Positions 6,339 through 14,700 of a stretch of 17,285 nt of DNA are shown one piece after another (position 1 is the stretch's first letter; every line of letters begins with the position of its first letter). The notes beneath the pieces were generated by a model, which was not told the origin of the DNA, did not search any database, and saw only the letters and a program-made list of their open reading frames with translations. Origin of the DNA: Planctomycetaceae bacterium (GTDB lineage: Bacteria > Planctomycetota > Planctomycetia > Planctomycetales > Planctomycetaceae); assembly GCA_027000105.1 (NCBI GenBank), contig JALTOP010000148.1, forward strand, positions 4,740 through 22,024, written 5' to 3'. Position numbers and translations under genes: made by a program.

Positions 6339-6641
6339 ATGAAAACAGCATTTCTTTGTGTCGCGGCGGTACTTGGAGTGGCGTTGATCGGAGTGAATCA
6401 GGCTGATGCGGGTAGATATCACCTCGGCGGTTACTATGGTCACGGTTACTACGGCCACGGTTACGGGCTCAGCCTGGACTATGGACATGGCTCCTACGGT
6501 CATGGTGGTTATGGTCATGGTTACTATGGTCACGGCGGATACGGTCACGGCGGTTATGGTCATGGCTACTATGGTCATGGCTACTATGGTCACGGCGGTT
6601 ATGGACATGGGTACTTCGGTCACGGTTATGGGCATCACTAA
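6339..6641 (+). CDS. Small exported Gly/Tyr/His pentapeptide-repeat protein, paralogue 2
   Basis: This 100-aa precursor has the signal peptide MKTAFLCVAAVLGVALIGV followed by NQADAG, nearly the same as that of the upstream paralogue, with likely cleavage after ADA at residue 24. The mature protein is made mostly of five-residue units of the type GYGHG, YYGHG or YFGHG, with one break (GYGLSLDYGHGSYGHG), and contains no Cys. A ribosome-binding site, AGGACAGGAGAG, precedes the ATG at 6339. Regularly spaced His residues suggest metal binding, and Gly/Tyr repeats are typical of flexible, self-associating structural proteins; both functions are inferred. It differs from the eukaryotic and plant Gly-rich proteins it superficially resembles by its bacterial signal peptide. 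Confidence 0.75.
   Translation: MKTAFLCVAAVLGVALIGVNQADAGRYHLGGYYGHGYYGHGYGLSLDYGHGSYGHGGYGHGYYGHGGYGHGGYGHGYYGHGYYGHGGYGHGYFGHGYGHH
6424..6632 (+). repeat. 15-bp tandem coding repeats
   Basis: The body of the gene is a set of 15-bp degenerate units, each roughly GG-TAT/TAC-GGT-CAT/CAC-GGT, encoding [G/Y]YGHG. Neighbouring units are often identical at the DNA level (TACTATGGTCATGG occurs in successive copies), so the unit number is prone to change by slippage. Confidence 0.7.
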
Positions 6642-6681
6642 GATGCAAACAGGGGAGAGTTTCCTTGAAAAATTGAGATTC

Positions 6682-6719
6682 AATAGCCCAGCCTGCATCT
6701 TTTGCAGTGCTGGGTTATT
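6682..6719. terminator. Bidirectional terminator-like hairpin between convergent genes
   Basis: AATAGCCCAGC (6682-6692) pairs with GCTGGGTTATT (6709-6719), with one G-U pair, and an inner CTGCA/TGCAG stem extends it. It lies between the plus-strand small-protein gene and the stop codon of the convergent minus-strand ExbD-like gene, which it overlaps. A short ATTTTTC run follows in the minus direction. It probably ends transcription from both sides. Confidence 0.6.
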
Positions 6720-7866
6720 GACTAACGGAGCGAGAGCCGTGCGGACTGCCGGTAATTCTGCGTCCAGCAGGAAGCGGGCGGGCAGCAACTTGTTGGTGCT
6801 GTTGATGGACGATTTTCACCAGTTTCTGATAAAGCGAAAAACTGTCCGGATAGACCCAGAAGGTGATCGTGTCGTTATGGGCGATACGCTGTAATTCCGA
6901 CCGAAACAGAGAATTCCTTTTTAATGCCTGCTCGGCTGTTTCCCGAAATTCGTCACTCACGGGCAACAACTCCCATTTATCCAGACCGATCATGACACGA
7001 CTCGCCCCAAACGTCAGCTCATCAGAAAGAGAACGCTTTTGCCTCGATGCCTGAAACTTCATGCGATAGCCCGCGATCGGCCCGATCATTCCTTCATAGA
7101 CATCGTACCTGGCAATCCAGTTGACTTTCTGTCGGATTCTGGTTCGCATTTGATCCATGAATTCATCGAGCGGAATATAACTGACACGACCGCCCCGTAA
7201 TTCGAAGTGCCATTCCTGCCCTTCAACCAGATGGCTGACCGGCAAGATGGAATGTTCAATTGCCTCACCCGGCTTTTGATTCCGCTGCACCTCTACCAGT
7301 TGCTGATTCAGATTTGCGATCCTGTGGATCATTTCTGCCTCAATGTCCTGCTCTTTATTCTGCTCTGCCTTGCTCTGCTCCCGTGAACGCTGTAAAGATG
7401 CAACTTCAGCCTCTGCCTGCAATACCATCTTTTGCAGTTGTGCCGATGCTTTTTCCAACTCTGCCTGCTCCTGTTGAAGCCGACTCAAAAGTTTTTTTTC
7501 CGCCTGAAGCTCTCTGCGTGCTGTCCTGTTCTGCTCGATCAGTCGATCGTCCCGTTTCTCCCGAAATGACTGCTGCTCTCCCAGGGAAATGTCAAATTCG
7601 ATCAACGGTTCCTGGGGTGGCGATTCAACCGGATCAGATTCAACCGGATCAGGTTTGGTCGAGACCGGTGTGGGCAATTCAATGGAAACCGGCTCAACGG
7701 CCACAACTGATTTCACGGAATTTTCATGCGCAACCGGGGCATTGCTGACACGCACCCCGGCAATGACAATCAGGATGATCAAAATCCCGACGATATTGGC
7801 AATAATATCGAGAAAGGAATCGGATCCCGATTCAAGCGATTCAGATTGTCTTCGCGATCTGGACAT
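6715..7866 (-). CDS. ExbD-like coiled-coil motor protein B (planctomycete type)
   Basis: This 383-aa protein has a short basic N-terminus (MSRSRRQSES), a single transmembrane helix at residues 19-38 (FLDIIANIVGILIILIVIAG), a Pro-rich linker (55-95) with a DPVES duplication, a coiled coil (about 100-196), and a globular C-terminal domain (205-383) containing WHFELRGGRVSYIPLDEFMD and TITFWVYPDSF and ending GSPHGSRSVSQ. Asp20 at the cytoplasmic end of the helix occupies the place of the proton-binding Asp of ExbD/TolR/MotB. The layout suggests an inner-membrane stator partner reaching into the periplasm. It is the last of three minus-strand genes, 142 bp after ExbD-like A. The C-terminal domain does not match the TolR or OmpA-type peptidoglycan-binding pattern I know. 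Function unknown. Confidence 0.7.
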   Translation of the reverse strand: MSRSRRQSESLESGSDSFLDIIANIVGILIILIVIAGVRVSNAPVAHENSVKSVVAVEPVSIELPTPVSTKPDPVESDPVESPPQEPLIEFDISLGEQQSFREKRDDRLIEQNRTARRELQAEKKLLSRLQQEQAELEKASAQLQKMVLQAEAEVASLQRSREQSKAEQNKEQDIEAEMIHRIANLNQQLVEVQRNQKPGEAIEHSILPVSHLVEGQEWHFELRGGRVSYIPLDEFMDQMRTRIRQKVNWIARYDVYEGMIGPIAGYRMKFQASRQKRSLSDELTFGASRVMIGLDKWELLPVSDEFRETAEQALKRNSLFRSELQRIAHNDTITFWVYPDSFSLYQKLVKIVHQQHQQVAARPLPAGRRITGSPHGSRSVSQ

Positions 7867-8008
7867 AAGGTTTTCAAATGAATGGAATCAGGAGCGCTTT
7901 CCAGCCTGACCGATCCCGTTTTCAAAAGATGATTCAATTATTGCCGGGCCTTTGTGAGGCAGGCACAGAAAAAGTCTGTCTGATGTTTCGATGATTTGAG
8001 GTAACATG

Positions 8009-9871
8009 TTACTTCACTTCAAAGAGATTGTTCGCATCCGCTTTTCCCATTTGAAAACTGGTTTCTGTTCGCAGTTTCAGCTCTTTTGCAACAGCCTCCA
8101 GTCGGAAGGCAATCTGGTTTCCTCCCGGTGAAACAACAAACCGGAAACCGGGTACCCAGCGGAAACCACGGGGCGGAGACGGCCAATCCGACATTTCACG
8201 TTCCAGCGAATTCAAAAACTTGCGTTGGGTTTCGATCTGCGATTCCGAAGTGGAAATGGATACTGGCTTCTGCTTTCCTACCTGTAGCATGGCTGAATCG
8301 ATTTTTACGATAAGCTGCTTCTCCAGACTGATCAGTGAATCGGGAGTGCCCTGTTTGAGATGTTCTGCCCGCGAAGAAAGCGAATTCAATTGCGGAAAGA
8401 GGTTCGGATTCCCCATCCCTTGGGACCGGGTAAGCAATTGTTCCAACTGTTCCTGAGGCGTTCCCGTGGTGGAAACCGGTTGGTTCTGCGAACTGGTCTC
8501 TGATTCCGAAGAATCCCATTGCCCCTTCGAGAGTGATGATTGCCTTGATGGTGAATATCGCGATCCGTTTCGGGCAAGTCCTCTCGCAACCGAAGGTTCC
8601 CGTTGCTTCCTGTTGGCGTTTGACCTGTGTGTTCCAGACGGTTTGACGCCTTCTTTCCGTTTTCCCGGAGAATCATTTCCATCGGTTTCCTGAATTTGCC
8701 CGCCGGCAGGGTTGAAGCGTTGTGCCGACCTCCCGGGATGAAGACTGTTGCCACGCGACAATTTGCCCGAGTTTTCCAAAGATTCCCCCTCTCCCGGAAA
8801 TCGTCCATTTCCGGCCAGATGAAAACCGCCAAACTGTTGCTGCCGGGATGATTCTTTTGCTTCAGCAATCGCCTGTTCCAAAACCTTTTTTGCCTGCGGA
8901 TCAGTCTGATCGAAATAGAATTCCTGCTTTTGTCCGACAAGTTCGTAACCAAACGTGATCCCCTGAACTCCCAGTATCCGCCCGGAGGTATAAAATTCTT
9001 CAATGCCATCCGGTCGGACAATCAGCAACACATAGGGAAGCTCCTGCGAATCGTTTTTTTGCTGACGATATCGATTCAACGCTCGTACTGCAGAGCCAAG
9101 CGGATGCGATTGAGGAGGAAATCGTTCGAGGTCTTTCGCGGTCATTTTCACCTGTTCGGGCTGAAAGATAATGTTTCCCGCGCTGCACTCGATGAAAATC
9201 GGTTTTCGCCGAATACCTGTTTCTCCATCGTACGTGACAATCCGCAACTTGCCGAGAATCTCGGAGGCGATTTTTTTCTGTTCCGCCAACTCGCGCTCTT
9301 TTTGCGCAAGCTCCTGTTGAAGTTTGCGCAAACGCTTCGATTTCTCCATTGAGGAACGCTGATCCGTCAGAACCGTCTTTTCCAGTTCCTGTTTCTGTTT
9401 GGAAAGAGAAACGAAACGGGCCTGCAGGTTCTGTTTTTTTTCCCGTTCCTTTTCAAGACGCTCACCCAGTTCCGCAATTTGCAGTCGAATCAGCTTCTGC
9501 TGCAACCTGTTTTTTTTGAGTTCTTCCCGTTGCTGTTCCAGCAGACGCATCCGGTCGCGATCCCCATCTTTCTGTTCATCGAATAGCACCGCATCCGGAA
9601 GAATCTGCTGCGGAATTTCCGGCTCGGGCAATACCGCCGGGGCGTGATTTTCAGGAATTTCCATCTGGGCAATACGAATGGCCGGTTCAAGCGATTCAGG
9701 TGTGACTACCAACTCAACCTTTTCGCCTGAAGGAGGTGACATCGCCTGGGAACGTACCTGTTTGGTGATGATCAGCAAAAGCAGAATCAACGCGCCCATC
9801 GCACAGACCAACACTGCCAAAAATGGGAACAGTGAGACTGACAGTTCAGATTGTGAACGACGGCGGGACAT
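8009..9871 (-). CDS. ExbD-like coiled-coil motor protein A, 620 aa
   Basis: The protein starts MSRRRSQSELS and has one transmembrane helix (residues 13-36, LFPFLAVLVCAMGALILLLL), a coiled coil rich in Glu, Lys and Gln (about 98-207), a conserved-looking globular domain (208-340) with PIFIECSAGNIIFQPEQV, PYVLLIVRPDGIEEFYTS and FGYELVGQKQEF, a Ser/Gly/Arg/Gln-rich disordered linker (345-475), and a C-terminal segment (570-592) with GFRWVPGFRFVVSPGGNQIA. The SLFPFLAVLV stretch aligns with the ExbD TPFIDVMLVL stretch, but Ala replaces the proton-binding Asp. It lies between the channel gene (111 bp upstream) and ExbD-like B. The membrane helix and coiled coil suggest a partner that contacts both the channel and B. 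No Shine-Dalgarno is visible. Function unknown. Confidence 0.7.
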   Translation of the reverse strand: MSRRRSQSELSVSLFPFLAVLVCAMGALILLLLIITKQVRSQAMSPPSGEKVELVVTPESLEPAIRIAQMEIPENHAPAVLPEPEIPQQILPDAVLFDEQKDGDRDRMRLLEQQREELKKNRLQQKLIRLQIAELGERLEKEREKKQNLQARFVSLSKQKQELEKTVLTDQRSSMEKSKRLRKLQQELAQKERELAEQKKIASEILGKLRIVTYDGETGIRRKPIFIECSAGNIIFQPEQVKMTAKDLERFPPQSHPLGSAVRALNRYRQQKNDSQELPYVLLIVRPDGIEEFYTSGRILGVQGITFGYELVGQKQEFYFDQTDPQAKKVLEQAIAEAKESSRQQQFGGFHLAGNGRFPGEGESLENSGKLSRGNSLHPGRSAQRFNPAGGQIQETDGNDSPGKRKEGVKPSGTHRSNANRKQREPSVARGLARNGSRYSPSRQSSLSKGQWDSSESETSSQNQPVSTTGTPQEQLEQLLTRSQGMGNPNLFPQLNSLSSRAEHLKQGTPDSLISLEKQLIVKIDSAMLQVGKQKPVSISTSESQIETQRKFLNSLEREMSDWPSPPRGFRWVPGFRFVVSPGGNQIAFRLEAVAKELKLRTETSFQMGKADANNLFEVK

Positions 9872-9950
9872 GAATTCAATTCAATAATTTACATGACAGA
9901 CAGATAGTTGCATTTGCTGAAAGGGACTCTGTTATCCGTATCACAGGACT

Positions 9951-9979
9951 AAACCGGTGCGTCGGAACAGAACCGGTTT
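9951..9979. repeat. Inverted repeat between channel and ExbD-like A genes
   Basis: AAACCGGT (9951-9958) and ACCGGTTT (9972-9979) form a perfect 8-bp stem with a 13-nt loop, four bases beyond the stop codon of the channel gene. In the direction of transcription (minus) only TTTAG follows, so termination would be weak. Partial termination or mRNA protection between the two genes is possible. Confidence 0.4.
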
Positions 9980-9982
9980 TTC

Positions 9983-11308
9983 TCAGGCAGCACGATTTTG
10001 CACATTGACTTTGGCGTTAAGCAATTGGATCGCTGCAGTCAGTGAATTCAACGTTTGATCCAGAGTTGAGGTGATCTGGCTCGCATCGAGTGATGCGTGT
10101 AGTTGCTGTTGAAGTTCGGTCAACTGTTGCTGTTTATCAACCAGATTGACAATCAGGGAGGTATGTTCGCGCAGATGCTCGGTCTGCCTGCTGATTCCTT
10201 CTCTCACATCGCTTAAAGAATGATTCCAGTTTTCAATCGCCGTCTCCAGTTTCGTTCCCAAGGCAAGCGAAAGCTGCTGTTCTTCTTTTCGCAATTCCAT
10301 TAAATGCGATTGGTGTGATTCGAGCGTTCCCCGCACACCTGACTGGAGCGTCTCGATAAAATGATGATGCTCACGGTCGATCGATTCGAGCATGCGCTGT
10401 TGGAGATCATCCAGACGGGCCTTCCACAGTTCACCTGCCTGTTCGATAACCTGCTGTGATGCCTCGACAAGATTTTGAGCGAGCGTCTCCTGTTGATCGA
10501 GGAAATTCCGCTCGCTATCTGCCTGCAACAGAAAACAGAGACGGCTATCAAGCTGCTGATCGACATTATTGAGGATTTCTTCCTGTCTGTTTCTGATCAG
10601 GTAGGTCGTAAAGACCAGACCCAGTGAAAGTGTGAGGGAGAGGGCGGTCGTATCAAACGCAACAGCCAGCCCGCCGGTTACTTCAGGCAGGGATTGATCG
10701 AGTTGATCGGGGGTGACATTGGCAATGGCGAGGGTGATTCCCATCACCGTTCCCAGAAAACCGAGAATCGGCACCGCCCAACTGACCGTATTCACAAAGC
10801 CAAGTTTGCGTTGGGCCAAGTCGTGTTCCAGATCGGAAAAATGACGGAGATGCTCCTCCAACTTTTCACCCGAAGGCCGCTGGGAAACATAAACCAACCC
10901 TTCCCGCAATCTGCGACCTGCAATGGAATCCCGAATCGACTGTCTCGCCTGGCTCAAATAATCCTGTAGCAGCTCAACCTTGCCACGAGGCCCCGATTCT
11001 GGATTTTCCGATACGGATTGAAGAACTGCATCAAAGTGGCTGACAGCACTGTTCTCGCCTGATAATTCGATCCAGCGGAGAACCAGCGTTGCCATCCCGA
11101 GAAAGAACAGTCCCATGGTGACGTATTCCAGCGGATGGCTGGTGCAGTATCGAACCAGCAATTCCCGCTGAAAGGGAAAATAGGGAAGCGAGGCATAAAA
11201 CAGGACAGAAGCCAAACCTCCCCATAACAACGGGCTTTTCCACCAATTCCTCAATGGTGAGTGACGGGAAACATGCGAGTGCGAATCTATTTTCTCTGAG
11301 TCGGGCAT
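9983..11308 (-). CDS. MotA/TolQ/ExbB proton channel family protein with coiled-coil tail
   Basis: This 441-aa protein has four hydrophobic helices, at about 27-43, 61-79, 172-196 and 212-238. A cytoplasmic loop separates the first and second pairs, and a long Gln/Glu/Leu-rich coiled coil (about 245-435) follows the fourth. Helix 3 contains PILGFLGTVMGITLAIANV and helix 4 contains GGLAVAFDTTALSLTLSLGL, the signature of the MotA/TolQ/ExbB channel. Thr187 and Thr220/Thr221 are in the positions of the channel-lining threonines. The four-helix topology with a cytoplasmic tail is closer to MotA and ZorA than to three-helix TolQ or ExbB. It is the first gene of a three-gene minus-strand set with two ExbD-like proteins and presumably forms the ion channel of a motor that works on the cell envelope. 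The start is ATG with a weak AGGA upstream. Confidence 0.85.
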   Translation of the reverse strand: MPDSEKIDSHSHVSRHSPLRNWWKSPLLWGGLASVLFYASLPYFPFQRELLVRYCTSHPLEYVTMGLFFLGMATLVLRWIELSGENSAVSHFDAVLQSVSENPESGPRGKVELLQDYLSQARQSIRDSIAGRRLREGLVYVSQRPSGEKLEEHLRHFSDLEHDLAQRKLGFVNTVSWAVPILGFLGTVMGITLAIANVTPDQLDQSLPEVTGGLAVAFDTTALSLTLSLGLVFTTYLIRNRQEEILNNVDQQLDSRLCFLLQADSERNFLDQQETLAQNLVEASQQVIEQAGELWKARLDDLQQRMLESIDREHHHFIETLQSGVRGTLESHQSHLMELRKEEQQLSLALGTKLETAIENWNHSLSDVREGISRQTEHLREHTSLIVNLVDKQQQLTELQQQLHASLDASQITSTLDQTLNSLTAAIQLLNAKVNVQNRAA

Positions 11309-11545
11309 CTGTTTGGCATCCTGCGACAGTCAAAATCCGTTTACGGGTACGTGGTAACCTCCCAATCAATATCGGTAAAGTGAACCTGTTTTCGTGAATC
11401 GGAACAGAAAGAAAAGATTGCCCCCGCGACCCAAACACCCCAGCCATCCTATTATGCGGTCTGTCTGCAGGAAATCACGGGCAACTGCAACTCCGACGAG
11501 CGTTTTTCCGATTGCGTTCCAAACAAATGAAAGGCGAAAGAACGG

Positions 11546-11698
11546 ATGAAACCGCTTTGTCGCATCTTTGCTATTTTCCCTGTTCTGTTCCTTTTCCCTC
11601 TCTGCGTGAGAAACTATCTCATCAATCTGGCGGCTCTTTTTGACCTGTCAGACTGTGCTGCGTCCGTCGGTAGTTCAGATTTTCCCCAACTCGTATGA
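11546..11698 (+). CDS. Possible small hydrophobic ORF, 50 aa
   Basis: ATG to TGA encodes 50 residues beginning MKPLCRIFAIFPVLFLFPLC, a basic start followed by a hydrophobic stretch ending in Leu-Phe-Pro-Leu-Cys, then a weakly acidic C-terminus. This could be a short signal-like or membrane peptide. Only AAAGGCGAAAG precedes the ATG, and the region is otherwise the upstream region of the opposite-strand motor cluster. Chance is the simplest alternative. Confidence 0.2.
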   Translation: MKPLCRIFAIFPVLFLFPLCVRNYLINLAALFDLSDCAASVGSSDFPQLV

Positions 11699-11723
11699 AA
11701 AATCCCCTGACGCGATTGCGCAG
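11698..11723 (-). terminator. Candidate terminator after the hydrolase fusion gene
   Basis: Read on the minus strand, CTGCGC and GCG-T-CAG form a stem of six pairs with one bulge around an AATC loop, and GGGATTTTTC follows. It lies about 33 bases beyond the stop codon of the fusion gene, the right place for a factor-independent terminator, though the stem is short. Confidence 0.4.
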
Positions 11724-11755
11724 CATTTCGGTAACAAGAGTCTGCTTCGCCCGCA

Positions 11756-14700
11756 CTAATTGGCCTGCATCAGGTAGGTGAGCAGGTCTGTCATGGCCTC
11801 GACATCAATTTCTTTTTCGAGTCCTTCCGGCATCAACGAAAGGCCGCTGCTTCTCATTTCTTCAATATCGACTCGGCTCACAACAGAGGTTTTCCCCTCG
11901 GCTCGTTTCAGGGTAACCGTTGTCGCGTTTTGGGCAGCCAAAATGCCGGTGTGCGATCGCCCCTGGGTGGTGATGATCAGATAGCTCAAATAATCGGGAG
12001 TCACCTCACGATTGGGGTCGAGGACGTTGATCAGGATCGCTTCTTTACCACGGTTCTTGAAGGTTGCCAGGTTCGGGCCGATTTCTTCCCCTTTTCCTTC
12101 GAGTTTATGGCAGGCCGCACAGTTCTTGAGGAAGATTTTGCGCCCGGCTTCCACATTCCCCTGTTTTTGAATCGCGGCGGCATATTTTTTGACGATGCTT
12201 GCTCGCGGCGTTTTATTCATCTGCGAAACCAGTTGATCCGCCAGTTTTTTCACGGCATTGTTGGGGGAACTTTGCAGCAGTTTCAAACGGATACTGTTCA
12301 AGTCGGATTTCGGAATATCTCCCCTGGATACAGCGGTCAGAAAACTGATTGCCCACTCCGGCTTACTGAGCAGAATCTCCTGTGATTCCCGTCGTAAATG
12401 CGGACTGAGTGAGTCCCATTGTTCGATCAAAATCGCATCGAGTTTGCAATCGGGAATTGAGGAAAGCGTTTCCAACGCAGCCGTTTGAATTTCGGGTGAT
12501 TCCTGATTGTTGAGCAAACCGAACAGCAACTCCTGATCCCCTTTTTCCGGTGCAACACTGAGCGTCTGGATGGCTGAGATGCGCAGATTCTGTTTCAGGG
12601 ATCGGTCGACGGCCTGTTGGCGGGATTTCGCCATCAGGTCGTCAAGCATTTTCTTCAATTCATCGGACTGCCCGGAAATGTTTTTCTCGGAAGATCCTTT
12701 TGAAGCAGACAGATTCGTCAGATAGAACTGGAACATTTTCTGCCTGGCCGGTTCTGTCAAAGCGTTTTTCGTGGTCAATAACCGGATCATCTGAGCCAGA
12801 TCGTTCTGATGTCCCCTGCGAGCAAGAATTTCGATCATGCTGTTAAACAGTGTCGTTGCTCCAGAGTGTTTGACAAAGGCTTCATCCTGTGCCAGCGAAT
12901 TGAGTAGCTGTCCCAATTCCTGATCGGTCGAACTGAGTAGTGCAAAGCGAATCCACCTATCTTGCGAATCGGTTTTGAACAGTTTCAGAAGCAGTGGAGA
13001 TCGCACGGCGACGGGAAATTCGCCCAGCGAAAACGCAAGTTGATATCTGACGAGAATCGAATCATCATCGACAAGTTTGGCCAGTTGAGAACGAATGGCG
13101 GAGTTATCCGGGAACTGTTCTGCAAGTTTGAGAGCGTGAACGCGCATCATCGGGTGATCGTCCTGCAAGCGCTGGGCGACGATATCCGCAGTGAGCAAGT
13201 TCATGCCCGCGAGCACGTACATCGCATGCAAACGGCCGAGCGGTTCCTTTACTTTGGTTGCCTGAATCAACAGGGGCAAAATGGAGTGATCCTGTCTTTC
13301 ATACAGAACCCGGCTGGCGGTTTCGCGATGCCAGGAATTGGGATGTTTGAGCAAGGCAACCAGTTCGGCTGAACTCATTTGACTCATTTTGGGAGCTGGT
13401 CGCTGCTTGAAACCGTCCGGAACAACACGATAAAGACGACCGCGATCCCGTCCGCTGGTCAAGTCGAGATGTTTTTTGATCATCGGAGGCAAACTCCACG
13501 GATGCTCGATCACTTCACGGTACATATCGAGAATATAAAGAGTTCCATCCGGAGCGTTGGCGTATTGTACGGGGCGGAACCAGATATCGGAGGAAGCAAC
13601 GAATTCGGAATTTTTATCGATTCGCGTTCCGGTCAACAGCACGCCGTTCGGGATCAAGCGTTTGCGGTGAACCAGGTTGCTGCCCACATCACCCGAAAAA
13701 GCGAGTCCTTTGGAATCGGCCGGGTAGGCATCTCCGCGGTAAATAACGGCTCCTGTCGAACCGGTAAAGTATCCAGCCGGTCGACCACCGCCTTCGACAA
13801 CTCCTTTGACCTGCTTGGAAGCTCGCAGGCGGGTGCGCACAATTCGCCATGGTTCAACGGGAGAAATGCGGTACACGGGAGCCTGACCGCCATCATCCGC
13901 GATGCTTACTCTTGAGGGAGGTGATTTCAGATACGGGTTTCGGGCTGCGTATTTATCATCGTAGGTGATCATCTGCAGGTGATCGCTGTTGGAGCAGACG
14001 AACTTCCTGCCCCAGTCATCGAAGGACATTCCATGTTGGGCGCCACCACTTTCCGGCCGGATATCCAACGTATTCGGATTGAACGAAAAATCCCGTCCGC
14101 GATATTCAACCGCTTCACTGACCGGTTGTTCCGGACGCCTGATTTTCCCGCCATTGGTGCTGGTTGCCCCGTGAATTCGGCTATCCAGTCCCCAACGGAA
14201 GCTGTTGAGCATCCCTTGCACATTTCTTCTGCCGAAACCGGTGAATACGATTTTTTTGATATCAGCTTTGTCATCGCCGTCGGTATCTTTGAAGTAGTAA
14301 ATATGCGGAGCGGCTCCGACGAAAATACCGCCGTCGTAACAGATGACCGCGGTCGGCCACGACAATTTATCGACAAAGACGGTGCTTTTGTCGAACTTCC
14401 CGTCACCATCGGTATCGTCGAGCAGGCGAATTTGCCCAAGCATCGCCTTGTCCTGTTCCGAATAGTCACGCATTTCGACAACATACAGGCGACCGTCCAG
14501 ATTGAACGACATCGCAACCGGATCGGTCAACAACGGTTCTGCGGCTGTCTGTTCAATTCTGTAACCGGGGGCCACTCGAAAAGTTTTGAGGGCATCTTCC
14601 GGTTCAGTCACCGGAATACGGGGCAATTCCGCGCTGTAATCGAGATCGCCATTGGCTGGCTTGAAGTTGAGCGCCTTATCGATAAATCGATAAGCGGCCA

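Larger units (their letters stand above)
11309..11755. other. Intergenic region upstream of the motor cluster
   Basis: These 447 bases lie between the start of the channel gene and the end of the large hydrolase fusion, both on the minus strand. They should contain the promoter of the motor cluster, but I see no convincing -35/-10 pair. A small plus-strand frame (11546-11698) and a possible minus-strand terminator (11698-11723) are listed separately. Otherwise nothing recognisable is present. Confidence 0.5.

Noticed and set aside
6424..6632. Regular repeats resembling a CRISPR array
   Set aside because: The 15-bp units are contiguous without unique spacers and are translated as pentapeptides behind a signal peptide.
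8386..9021. A 211-aa minus-strand frame within ExbD-like A
   Set aside because: It is an alternative frame over the Ser/Gly/Arg-rich linker; the main frame keeps helix, coiled coil and globular domain continuous.
9983..11308. Zorya-type anti-phage system (ZorAB)
   Set aside because: The channel with coiled-coil tail is ZorA-like, but no ZorC, ZorD or ZorE gene (such as a helicase or nuclease) is present, and the partners do not look like ZorB.
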